From positions 41,888 to 105,887 of the forward strand of contig CAUJHS010000101.1 of NCBI GenBank assembly GCA_963204915.1: a stretch of 64,000 bases of DNA, in the 5' to 3' direction. The translations under genes and the position numbers were made by a program. Below, in pieces: positions 28,629 to 36,639 of this stretch. The DNA comes from Planctomycetota bacterium (GTDB lineage: Bacteria > Planctomycetota > Planctomycetia > Pirellulales > Pirellulaceae). The notes below the pieces were generated by a model. That model saw only the letters and a list, made by a program, of their open reading frames with translations, was not told the origin of the DNA and did no database searches. Position 1 is the first letter of the stretch. Each line of letters begins with the position of its first letter.

Positions 28629-28946
28629 TTAGTGCGAGGTGAGTTTCAATCCCACGATGCCAGCCACGATCAACAGAATGCACCCAATGCGCAGCGCCGA
28701 CATCGGCTCTTTGAAGAGCACCACGCCCAATGCGGCGGTTCCTACGGCGCCGATGCCCGTCCACACCGCGTAGCCCGTGCCCACGGGAATGGTGCGCACC
28801 GCTTGCGCCAGGCAATAAAAACTGATCAGCATCAGCACGATGGTGGCGACGCTCGGCCAAAGTTTTGTCCAGCCTTGGGTATAGGTCAACCCAATCGCCC
28901 AGGCGACTTCAAACAGGCCCGCGATCGCTAGATAGACCCACGCCAT
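28629..28946 (-). CDS. sugE: small multidrug resistance family exporter, Gdx/SugE type
   Basis: A 105-residue protein with four transmembrane helices. ATG 28946 is chosen because MAWVYLAIAGLFEVAWAIGL is the standard SMR first helix with the essential glutamate (Glu13), and GGGAGG precedes it. The segment TYTQGWTKLWPS is the mark of the Gdx/SugE branch, whose characterised members export guanidinium, rather than the EmrE branch. No guanidine riboswitch was recognised upstream. It converges with the preceding zinc-finger gene. Confidence 0.88.
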   Translation of the reverse strand: MAWVYLAIAGLFEVAWAIGLTYTQGWTKLWPSVATIVLMLISFYCLAQAVRTIPVGTGYAVWTGIGAVGTAALGVVLFKEPMSALRIGCILLIVAGIVGLKLTSH

Positions 28947-29072
28947 AACACCTCCCAGAAACGCACGAGGCGCGCTCCGCGCCGCGTTGTGCAACGGCCC
29001 CAGAGCGCGCCTGGATCGTGTGGCGCCGCACCGCGCACGCCGCGGTTTGGCGCGTCAACACGCGTAACCGGC

Positions 29073-30263
29073 TTACTTAACTTCCGCCACGGGAACCGGG
29101 CAGTGGTTCTTGTTCGACTCGGTCACGGCGGCCAGCACGCGCTGCACCTCATATGCGTCGGCAAAGTCGGGCATCGGCACCACGGGCTCCTTACCGGCAA
29201 TCATGTTGATGATGTCGGCCGTTTGATTGATGAAGCTGTGCTCGTATCCCAGCACGTGCGCCACCGGCCACCAGGCGCCGGCGTAGGGATGCCCCGCGTT
29301 GCCGTTGGTCACGTTGATGGTGGACCAGCCTTGCAGTTCGCCGGGGAGCGTGGCGTCGTACCAGTCGAGTTCGTTCATTCGCTCGAACACAAAGCGAATG
29401 GCGCCTTTCTCGCCGTGGATTTCGAGTCGGTTGGCGTTCTTGTAACCCGTGGCCAAGCGCGTGGCTTCAAACGAGGCGAGGGCGCCGCTGTTCATGCGCG
29501 CCAGGAACAGCACAATGTCGTCCACCGTGCTGGCGCCCTTCTTTTCACTGGTGGCGGCACCGTGGCCCGAGATTTCCCCGCCGCCGGAAGCGAGAATGCG
29601 GCGTTCTTTGATGACGGTTTCCATGACGGCGCCCGAGACTTCGCTCACTTCGTCGCCGGTGATGAAGCGGGCCATGTCAATCGTATGAGCGCAAAGATCG
29701 CCCAGCGCGCCGCTGCCGGCCACTTCGCCTTCAAAGCGCCACATGAGCGGCGTATCGGGCCCGGCCCAGTCTTGCATATAGCTGCCGCGAATTTGATAAA
29801 TACGCCCGAGTTTGCCTTGCTTGCACAGTTGATGCGCTAGGGCCACCGCCGGACAGCGGCGGTAGTTGTACCAGACGAAAGTCTTGCCCTTGGCCTTCTT
29901 GGCGGCCTCGACCATTTGTCGGGCGCTATCCAGCGTGTGGGCCAGCGGCTTCTCGCACGCCACATGCTTGCCGGCTTCGAGCGCGGCGATTGAGTTCTCC
30001 GCATGGGCGTTGTTGGGCGTCGTCACGTCCACGAGATCGATCTCGGGATTGCGGACCACGGCTTTCCAGTCGGTGCTCCAGTTGCGCCAGCCCCAACGTT
30101 CGGCGAACGCTTTGGTTTGCTCGTCGTTGCGCGCCGTCAAGGTGTGCATGATCGGCGTGAGCGGCAGGTCAAAGAATTTGGCGACTTTCAAAAACGCATT
30201 TGAGTGCGCTCGGCCCATGAACTTGGTGCCGACCAGCGCGATGTTGCAAGTACGATCTGGCAT
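29073..30263 (-). CDS. Gfo/Idh/MocA-family NAD(P)-dependent dehydrogenase
   Basis: A 396-residue sugar or inositol-type dehydrogenase. The Rossmann motif is at the N-terminus (NIALVGTKFMGRAH, an unusual Thr-Lys in place of Gly-x-Gly), and the catalytic EKP motif is in HVACEKPLAHTLDSA. The C-terminal beta-sheet dimerisation domain includes DLCAHTIDMARFITGD, with a His/Asp pair for substrate binding. It is the second of two such genes in tandem, 144 bases after its neighbour, which probably forms a co-transcribed pair. Typical substrates are inositols and cyclic or aldose sugars; none is implied here. Confidence 0.9.
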   Translation of the reverse strand: MPDRTCNIALVGTKFMGRAHSNAFLKVAKFFDLPLTPIMHTLTARNDEQTKAFAERWGWRNWSTDWKAVVRNPEIDLVDVTTPNNAHAENSIAALEAGKHVACEKPLAHTLDSARQMVEAAKKAKGKTFVWYNYRRCPAVALAHQLCKQGKLGRIYQIRGSYMQDWAGPDTPLMWRFEGEVAGSGALGDLCAHTIDMARFITGDEVSEVSGAVMETVIKERRILASGGGEISGHGAATSEKKGASTVDDIVLFLARMNSGALASFEATRLATGYKNANRLEIHGEKGAIRFVFERMNELDWYDATLPGELQGWSTINVTNGNAGHPYAGAWWPVAHVLGYEHSFINQTADIINMIAGKEPVVPMPDFADAYEVQRVLAAVTESNKNHCPVPVAEVK

Positions 30264-30379
30264 AGGGTGATTTTCCGAAGAACGGCACGGAAGAAACGGT
30301 ATCGATCAACACAAACAACGGCATCAACCCGTGAGCAATCCTCACAATTCGCGTGATGAACGCGGGCCTTCGGCCGCCA

Positions 30380-30412
30380 GGGTCCGACATTTAATCGGGT
30401 CCGACATTTAAT
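30380..30412. repeat. tandem 16-bp duplication overlapping a stop codon
   Basis: GGGTCCGACATTTAAT occurs at 30380-30395 and again at 30397-30412, separated by one base. The second copy contains the TAA stop of the minus-strand dehydrogenase ending at 30408. Both copies are identical, suggesting a recent slippage or duplication. Confidence 0.8.
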
Positions 30413-31565
30413 ACTGCACATCGACCCAACGTTGGGCCTTGTGGCTGGCGAGCACGGCTTCGCACACCGCCACTTCCTTGTGGCCGTCTTCGAACGTGCT
30501 CCAATCCGGATCCGTCGGCATGACGCCCTTTTCTACGGCCCGGTACACATTGCGGAACAGATTCTTGGGACCGTCGGGGTACGCCTCGGGATGACCGCCG
30601 GGGTAATGGGCGTACTCGCGGGCGTCGGCATGCAGGAGCGAAGGATCCTTGGTCAGCACTTCATTCGCCTTGTCCCGATAGCCAATCCACATCTCGTTGG
30701 GCGATTCCTGATCCCACGCCAACGCGCACTTGGAGCCGTCGATCTCAAAGTACAAACGGTTCTTGCGTCCCGCCGCCACCTGGCTCACGGTGAACACGCC
30801 GTGGGCCCCGTTGGACAATTCAATCAGCACTGAGGCGTAATCCTCCGTGTTGATCGGTTGCGGCTCGTAGTCCTCGGGCTTGAGCACTTTGCCGGCGTAG
30901 GTTTCAACTTCCTTCTTCGGCTTCATGCGCGTCTTGTGCACCGTGCGCAGGTCGGCAAACACCTTGGTGATGCTCAAGCCGGTGATGAATTGCAGCAAGT
31001 CGCACCAGTGGCTGCCCACGTCGGCCACGGCCCGGCTTTCGCCGGACATTTCCGGCACGAGCCGCCAGTTCCAGTCGGTGGCAAGATACAGCCAGTCTTG
31101 CAGGTACGACCCGTGAATGGCGAATACGTCGCCCACTTGTCCGCCCTTGATCATTTGCCGGGCATGCTGCACGAGCGGATAATAGCGGTAGTTGAAATCG
31201 ACTGCGTGAATCAAACCCGACTCTTTGGCCAGGCGGACCAGCTCGCGGCTTTCCTGGGTGGTCATAGACAGCGGCTTCTCGCTGATCACGTGTTTTCCTG
31301 CCGCGAGAATGTCTTTGTTTACTTGAAAGTGCAAGTGGTTCGGCGTGCAATTATGCACCACCTTCACGTCGGGATCGGCGAGCAAGTCATGATAGTTGCC
31401 GTACGCTTTGGGAATGTACATGGCCGCGGCTTTAGCTTCGGCCAAACCTTGATTGGCTTCGGCCAGGGCGACAAATTCGACCTTGCCCAACCGCCGCGCC
31501 GCTTCGACGTGTGCCGGGCCGATGAAACCCGTGCCAATAATGCCAGCGCCAATCTTCGATGCCAT
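30408..31565 (-). CDS. Gfo/Idh/MocA-family NAD(P)-dependent dehydrogenase, second paralog
   Basis: A 385-residue enzyme with the normal Rossmann motif GTGFIGPAH near residue 11 and the EKP catalytic motif (HVISEKPLSMTTQES). The C-terminal domain carries DVGSHWCDLLQFITG, with a substrate-binding histidine and aspartate. It is the upstream partner of the related gene at 29073-30263 and diverges strongly from it, so the pair is an old duplication with different substrates or successive steps. The start ATG at 31565 is close to the next gene's divergent promoter region. Confidence 0.9.
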   Translation of the reverse strand: MASKIGAGIIGTGFIGPAHVEAARRLGKVEFVALAEANQGLAEAKAAAMYIPKAYGNYHDLLADPDVKVVHNCTPNHLHFQVNKDILAAGKHVISEKPLSMTTQESRELVRLAKESGLIHAVDFNYRYYPLVQHARQMIKGGQVGDVFAIHGSYLQDWLYLATDWNWRLVPEMSGESRAVADVGSHWCDLLQFITGLSITKVFADLRTVHKTRMKPKKEVETYAGKVLKPEDYEPQPINTEDYASVLIELSNGAHGVFTVSQVAAGRKNRLYFEIDGSKCALAWDQESPNEMWIGYRDKANEVLTKDPSLLHADAREYAHYPGGHPEAYPDGPKNLFRNVYRAVEKGVMPTDPDWSTFEDGHKEVAVCEAVLASHKAQRWVDVQY

Positions 31566-31811
31566 GCGCGAGAACTCCCAGAGAATGCGAACGTGTGGGG
31601 AACGCCGGGATTTTATCGCCCGCCTAAGGCGCCACGCAACCGGGTCCGCGGGAATTCGCGGGAGACCTGCAACAAGGGCAAGAGTTCGCGTCTTGGGCCG
31701 AATACTTGTTTAATGATCGATCGAGTGTCGCAATGAGCGTTGATTTCGCGCCTTGACGCAAGTCGCGGGCAAAACTCTATTGATGCACGACTTGCTCTAA
31801 CCGGAATTCCA

Positions 31812-32309
31812 ATGACTACGGATGAAGATTCTCACACGCGCTCCCCAGGCGCGGCGACCGAAGTCTATCCACCCGGTGCAGGAGCCTGGTTGCTCAAGGG
31901 GCTGGCGGTCATCGCGGCGATTCTCTTGTTCCTCATGGTCGCTTCGATTTACCTCGGCGAGCACGAAGGCTTGGTGGCCGCAGGTTTGGGCTTGGTGGTG
32001 TACGCGGTTGGCGGCGTATGGGCTTGGCGCCGGCGGAAGCGCCCCTTGGTGATCGAAAAATCCGGCGCAATTCGGTACGGCGAGCGGAGAATTTGCGAGG
32101 TCCACGAGGTGCGCCGAGTTGTCTATCGGCGCAACCTCGAAGGCGTTTTCGAACTTTGGCTCGAACTCGCCGACGAACGCGCGGCGAACTTACCCGTCGT
32201 ATTCTCGGTGTTTTGCTCGGAGGGTGCGGCAGAGGCCTTTGCTCAACGGCTTAGCAAGGTTCTCAACGCCCCCGTTTCCAATCAAAGCGGCGCTTCGAAC
32301 TGCGATTAA
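31812..32309 (+). CDS. small membrane protein with C-terminal PH-like domain
   Basis: A 165-residue protein starting at ATG 31812. Two hydrophobic helices (about residues 27-48, LLKGLAVIAAILLFLMVASIY, and 55-72, LVAAGLGLVVYAVGGVWAW) are followed by a beta-rich domain (PLVIEKSGAIRYGERRICEV, ELWLELADERAA) of the kind found in small bacterial PH-domain membrane proteins. No motif allows a functional call. The next small gene follows after only 10 bases, so they are likely co-transcribed. Confidence 0.55.
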   Translation: MTTDEDSHTRSPGAATEVYPPGAGAWLLKGLAVIAAILLFLMVASIYLGEHEGLVAAGLGLVVYAVGGVWAWRRRKRPLVIEKSGAIRYGERRICEVHEVRRVVYRRNLEGVFELWLELADERAANLPVVFSVFCSEGAAEAFAQRLSKVLNAPVSNQSGASNCD

Positions 32310-32319
32310 CCTCGGCGCA

Positions 32320-32580
32320 ATGAAAGACAACCTGATGTCCAACGAATCCGGATCACAAAAAGCCAGTCTCGGTTGCGGCTCGCTCATCTTGATCGCCTTG
32401 ATTGTGATGTTTTTCAGCCAAAACGATGACGACATCGAACGCGACCTGCGTCTTCTGCGGGATGACGTGGCCGAGTTGCGCCGCGTGGTCGATGCGCAAA
32501 CCACGCTCCTTCGCTCGCTCGAGCGCAAACTCGAACAACCGCAAATTCCTGAAGAAGCGACCGACAACGCCCAGCAATAG
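32320..32580 (+). CDS. single-pass membrane protein with coiled-coil tail, 86 aa
   Basis: Ten bases after the stop of the upstream gene, ATG 32320 (or ATG 32335, MSNESG) opens a protein with one transmembrane helix (CGSLILIALIVMFFS, residues 23-37) followed by a heptad-like coiled coil (DDIERDLRLLRDDVAELRRVV). The likely partner is the PH-like membrane protein upstream. The small size and coiled coil suggest a subunit or tether; no function is known. Confidence 0.6.
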   Translation: MKDNLMSNESGSQKASLGCGSLILIALIVMFFSQNDDDIERDLRLLRDDVAELRRVVDAQTTLLRSLERKLEQPQIPEEATDNAQQ

Positions 32581-32745
32581 CACGCGACAACGCCGCGCGA
32601 GTAGAATAAGGGCTGCAGGCGTCTTGGAGCCGCCAAGACGGTCGCACGACGCCGCAGGGTCACCCGCCAGGCAATCCTTCCTGGTTTGACTCCTGAATCC
32701 CGGCTTCCTGTCTCTTGGCTTTTAGCGAACGGCGTTTTTGCGTTT

Positions 32746-33867
32746 ATGTCGATCTCGGTGCGTTGTTCCAATATCGTTCGCTATGACCCCCAGCAGGGCA
32801 AATACATCCCTTGCGGGCATGAGTTCGCCGTTAAGGATGAAGTCGCGGGCCGAAGCGTCCGTTGTCCCAAGTGCGGCGAACTGGTCACCGTTCCCGCGGC
32901 GCCCTCGAAAACAGCGACCCCTGCGTCGGCGGCGCCGCCGCCCCTCACGAAGCCGCCCAGCCTGGAGAAAGCGCCAGCCGCTGCGGCTCCCGGCAAGACC
33001 GCGCCTGCAATTCCCTCGCCGCGTGTCGAGGCGAAGTCGCAAGCCCCGCCCGCGCAATTCGTCGAGGCCGATTATCCGGAAGTGCTGGAGGACGACGACG
33101 AATTCCGTCTTGAGGTGCCGATCGAAAAGCCGCCGCTCGTTATTCCCAGCGTGACGAACGCTCCGCCATTGGCCGCCAAACCCGCGCCGGCCGCTCCTGC
33201 GGCGCCGAAGGAGCGACAAGCCGAAGAACGCGCTCCGTGTCCGGGTTGCGGTCAATCATTGGCGGTGCGTTCGGTGATCTGTCCTTCGTGCGGATATCAT
33301 AAAGGACTGCAACGCCGCGTCGATGCGTTTGAGGAAGCCGAGGAGGAAGAGCGCGCGGTTGGTTTTGATCGCTGGCTGCGCCGACAACTGGTCGAGGGAC
33401 ACGATCCCGAAGCCGTGCGCAATATGCTCATCCTTGGCGGCGTGTTGGCCATGACGCTGGGGATTGTCTTGTTCCTCATGTTCGGCCCGCTCGTTGTCTT
33501 GCTTTTGTTTGGGGCGGGCGTATTCGCGGTCGGCGTGTGGCGGGGATGGTGGAAGTTCGACCCGTGGTCGTGGTTATTGTTCGTGAACCGCGTGTTGCAA
33601 TGGCGCGAGCTTTGTCCGCCGTTTCCCCACCGCAAAGTGCTGGACCTGCGCAACATGCGCCTGAACGATGACGAGTTAGGCCAGTTACAAAACCTGGGCG
33701 AGTTCGAAGTGCTCGATCTGGAAGGCACACCGGTGACTGATTTGGGCCTGCCGTCCTTGTACGACTACAAGAACTTGCAGTTTCTGATCCTGCGCGACAC
33801 GCAAGTCACCCCCGCCGGGTGCGAACAATTGCAACAAGCGCTCCCAAATGCGTGGATCTGGCGGTAG
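32746..33867 (+). CDS. zinc-ribbon protein with membrane segment and leucine-rich-repeat C-terminus
   Basis: A 373-residue protein starting at ATG 32746. The first 55 residues form one zinc ribbon (CGHEFAVKDEVAGRSVRCPKCGELV) of the same class as the three in the protein at 9517. A long acidic/Pro-rich linker (about 55-165) leads to a second ribbon (CPGCGQSLAVRSVICPSCGYH). Two hydrophobic helices follow (MTLGIVLFLMFGPLVVLLLF). The last 90 residues carry leucine-rich repeats: KVLDLRNMRLNDDELGQLQN, EVLDLEGTPVTDLGLPSL and QFLILRDTQVTPAGCEQL. Combined membrane anchoring, metal ribbons and LRR suggest a membrane protein-interaction module. Confidence 0.7.
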   Translation: MSISVRCSNIVRYDPQQGKYIPCGHEFAVKDEVAGRSVRCPKCGELVTVPAAPSKTATPASAAPPPLTKPPSLEKAPAAAAPGKTAPAIPSPRVEAKSQAPPAQFVEADYPEVLEDDDEFRLEVPIEKPPLVIPSVTNAPPLAAKPAPAAPAAPKERQAEERAPCPGCGQSLAVRSVICPSCGYHKGLQRRVDAFEEAEEEERAVGFDRWLRRQLVEGHDPEAVRNMLILGGVLAMTLGIVLFLMFGPLVVLLLFGAGVFAVGVWRGWWKFDPWSWLLFVNRVLQWRELCPPFPHRKVLDLRNMRLNDDELGQLQNLGEFEVLDLEGTPVTDLGLPSLYDYKNLQFLILRDTQVTPAGCEQLQQALPNAWIWR

Positions 33868-34050
33868 GAGAAAGAGCAAGGAATTTGAACAGGAGGGAAC
33901 AGAGAAGAACGGAGCAAGAGTATTTCTTCATTGGTTTTTGATACAACGGCCGTTTGTCCTACACAGCCCAACTTCTCTCGCAATCTCTCTGTTTCTCTCC
34001 GTTTTCTCCTGTGCAATTCTACTCTTAATCTTTCTCTCCCTTTTCTCCTT
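33868..34050. repeat. purine/pyrimidine inverted-repeat element between convergent genes
   Basis: About 30 bases of purine-rich sequence (AACAGGAGGGAACAGAGAAG and onward, about 33891-33917) are answered by a pyrimidine-rich arm (CTCTGTTTCTCTCCGTTTTC, about 33985-34012). The reverse complement of the second arm matches the first at roughly 20 of 27 positions. The element fills the gap between the stop codons of the two neighbours. It could fold into a long imperfect hairpin and act as a bidirectional terminator. Confidence 0.6.
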
Positions 34051-34404
34051 TCAATCAAACCGCTTATCAACGCGATAAGCCACCCGTTTGATGGTGGCGA
34101 TGTGCACAATCACGTCGGTCTCGCCCGAGGCGGTGCGGAAGTGAATGAAGTCGCTGCCGCGCCGCAGAACCTGGTGGACGTGTTCGTCAAAGTCGGGCCG
34201 ATTGCGTTCTCGGCGCAGGGCCTCCTCGGTGACCGGATCGAGGTGGACCGCCTGATAACCATCGGCAAAGGTTTCCAGGTAAAAGCGATCGCCAGGAGCA
34301 AAGAACCCGATGAATTGATTTGGCGTGTTCGGCGCATCCCACGCCGCGGCCGTCAAGGCAAGTCCCAGGCAAGCCCATAAAATCAGGGAAGCGCGAAACC
34401 GCAT
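34051..34404 (-). CDS. small exported protein, 117 aa
   Basis: MRFRASLILWACLGLALTAAA is a clear signal peptide. The mature part (about 95 residues) is charged and begins WDAPNTPNQFIGFFAPGDRFYLETF, with a C-terminal beta-strand pair (FIHFRTASGETDVIVHIATI). I do not recognise the family. It stands alone and converges with the zinc-ribbon/LRR gene across the inverted-repeat element. Confidence 0.55.
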   Translation of the reverse strand: MRFRASLILWACLGLALTAAAWDAPNTPNQFIGFFAPGDRFYLETFADGYQAVHLDPVTEEALRRERNRPDFDEHVHQVLRRGSDFIHFRTASGETDVIVHIATIKRVAYRVDKRFD

Positions 34405-34596
34405 GAGATTTCTCCTGCAAGCGACGAAGCGTCCCTCGACGAAGCCTTAGAACTTGGCGCCGAGGAACAACTGGTTTGAGTGATCCAATTGTCTTGAAAT
34501 TGCGCCTTTGCCCCCGCCCTGGGTACGATTCTACTTGCTTTGGGCGCCCGATGTGGGTTAATCTTGCTAGCACTCGCTTTGGGAGGACATTTGTTC

Positions 34597-35424
34597 ATGC
34601 TGGAGTTGTACGGGCAAATTCATGACGCCGTCGCGGCTATTCGCAATCAGTGGGCGGGCAAGCCGCACGCGGGCATTATACTGGGCACCGGTTTGGGGGG
34701 GCTGGCGGAAGAAATTGAAGTGGAAGCGGCTTTGGATTACGAAACGATCCCCCACTTTCCACGCGCTACCGCGGTAAGCCACCGAGGACGCTTGCTGTGC
34801 GGTCGGCTGGAAGGGGTTCCCGTGGTGGCCATGGAAGGTCGGCTCCACATGTACGAAGGCTACTCGCTCAAGCAAGTGACGCTGCCCGTGCGCATTATGA
34901 AGGCGCTGGGGGCGGAATTGCTCATGGTCTCGAACGCCTGCGGCGGGATGAACCCGTATTTCCGTTGTGGCGACATCATGGTGATTGACGACCACATCAA
35001 CCTGCTGGGCGACAATCCGTTGATTGGTATTAACGACGATCGTCTGGGAGACCGCTTCCCCGACATGAGCCAGCCCTACACGCAGGAGCTGATCGACCGG
35101 GCGCTCAATATCGCGCGTCGCGAAAATATCGTCGCACACCGCGGGGTGTTTGTGGCCGTAGCCGGGCCCAACCTGGAAACACGGGCCGAATATCGCTTTC
35201 TACGGCTGATTGGGGCCGACGCCGTGGGCATGTCGACCGTGCCGGAGGTGATCGTGGCGGTGCATAGCAAAATGCGCGTGATCGGCTTCTCGATCGTGAC
35301 CGATATGTGCTTGCCCGACGCCCTGAAGCCGGCCAATGTCGAGGAGATCATCGCCATTGCGAACGCCGCCGAGCCCAAACTACGCACGTTGGTTAAAGGA
35401 GTGTTGAAAGAAGAACGCGTGTAA
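34597..35424 (+). CDS. purine nucleoside phosphorylase, paralog with Asp at the base-recognition position
   Basis: A 275-residue trimeric-type phosphorylase releasing a purine base and ribose-1-phosphate. ATG 34597 has GGGAGG ten bases upstream. Family blocks are present: phosphate loop GTGLGG (human Ser33 is Thr here), GRLHMYEGY (human Arg84/His86/Tyr88), NACGGMN, GPNLETRAEY (Glu194 equals human Glu201) and GMSTVPE. The segment IVTDMCLPDAL has Asp236 where human PNP has Asn243. In the human enzyme that change favours 6-aminopurines, and MTAP also has Asp there, so adenosine or methylthioadenosine use is possible. The second paralog follows 75 bases downstream. Confidence 0.9.
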   Translation: MLELYGQIHDAVAAIRNQWAGKPHAGIILGTGLGGLAEEIEVEAALDYETIPHFPRATAVSHRGRLLCGRLEGVPVVAMEGRLHMYEGYSLKQVTLPVRIMKALGAELLMVSNACGGMNPYFRCGDIMVIDDHINLLGDNPLIGINDDRLGDRFPDMSQPYTQELIDRALNIARRENIVAHRGVFVAVAGPNLETRAEYRFLRLIGADAVGMSTVPEVIVAVHSKMRVIGFSIVTDMCLPDALKPANVEEIIAIANAAEPKLRTLVKGVLKEERV

Positions 35425-35498
35425 CCGCCCGTTGCCGCGACGCGCCGGTGGGCGGCGCCGGGCGACCATCGAACGCCACACGTCAGAACGCCAGTCCC

Positions 35499-36458
35499 AT
35501 GCACTCCGAATCTACGTCATCGTACGATCCGCCGCTGCCGGCTCTCTCGGGTGATCCCGCCAGCGTGTTGTCAGGCGGTCGGCCTCTGGGGCCGGCCGAA
35601 GCGCCCCCGCGCGCCGGCTCACGCACGCGGCAGTATCAAGTGATCGAAGCACTGCGCGCGGTACGCCGTGTGTGTAACGCTCGGCCGCGGGCGGGCATCA
35701 TTCTCGGTTCGGGCCTTGGTACGCTGGCCGACTCCATCGAGCAAGAGGCGGTGATCCCCTATGCCGACATTCCCCATTGGCCCCGCTCCACCGCGTTGGG
35801 TCATGCGGGCGAATTGGTGTGCGGCCGCCTGGCGGGGGTTTCCGTGGTGGCGATGAAGGGCCGGTCGCACTATTACGAAGGCTACGGCATGGACGAACTG
35901 ACGCTGCCGGTGCGCGTCATGCGGGCCATGGGAACCGAATTGTTGTTCGTGTCCAACGCGTGCGGTGCGGTGAATCCGTTCTATCGTGTGGGCGACCTGA
36001 TGATTCTGGAGGACCACATCAACCTGATGTGGCGCAATCCGCAACCCGGTTCGCCGCGCGAGGCGCTGGGACGCTATTGCGCCGGTGTGAGTTCGCCCTA
36101 TTGTTCCGTGTTGATCGAACGGGCCGCCGAGATCGCCCGGTCGAAAAACATCGTGGCCCACTTGGGAACCTACATGGCCGTGACCGGTCCGAATTACGAA
36201 ACCCGCGCTGAGTACCGGGCCTTCCGACGTTTGGGAGCTGATGTGGTTGGCATGTCCACGGCGCCCGAGGCCATTGCCGCGGCGCAGCAGGGCATGCGCG
36301 TACTGGGCTTCTCCATCATCTGCAATGTAGCCCGTCCCGATGCGCCAACCGTGAACTCGCACGCCGACGTTCTCGCCGCAGCCAACCGCGCCGAGGTCAA
36401 TTTGCGCAGCATTCTGTTGGGCGTCCTGGAGCAAGAAGGCGGGCCGTCAGATTTATAG
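35499..36458 (+). CDS. purine nucleoside phosphorylase, paralog with Asn at the base-recognition position
   Basis: A 319-residue paralog of the preceding gene, probably in one operon. It keeps the Ser of the phosphate loop (GSGLGT) and the same phosphate motif (GRSHYYEGY). Cys275-Asn276 in GFSIICNVARPD fill the places of human Thr242-Asn243, so the classical 6-oxopurine (inosine/guanosine) preference is expected. An N-terminal extension of about 45 residues is rich in Ser/Pro/Gly and not part of the fold; the ATG at 35499 is therefore only the best available start. The tandem arrangement gives one expected enzyme for each purine type. Confidence 0.88.
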   Translation: MHSESTSSYDPPLPALSGDPASVLSGGRPLGPAEAPPRAGSRTRQYQVIEALRAVRRVCNARPRAGIILGSGLGTLADSIEQEAVIPYADIPHWPRSTALGHAGELVCGRLAGVSVVAMKGRSHYYEGYGMDELTLPVRVMRAMGTELLFVSNACGAVNPFYRVGDLMILEDHINLMWRNPQPGSPREALGRYCAGVSSPYCSVLIERAAEIARSKNIVAHLGTYMAVTGPNYETRAEYRAFRRLGADVVGMSTAPEAIAAAQQGMRVLGFSIICNVARPDAPTVNSHADVLAAANRAEVNLRSILLGVLEQEGGPSDL

Positions 36459-36639
36459 TGCGTTGTCCTGACTTACGTTTTGGGAATCAACCGCTGGGCG
36501 CTACTCCACGGTTTCTCATCGCGAACCACACGCGAGCGCGTGCCGGCGGATGTCGCAATTCCCATTCTTCAACTTGACTCGGCGCTCGTTTCGCGTGCAG
36601 CGCCCCGTCGAGCGCTGCGCGAGATCTTCGCGCTTCGCC

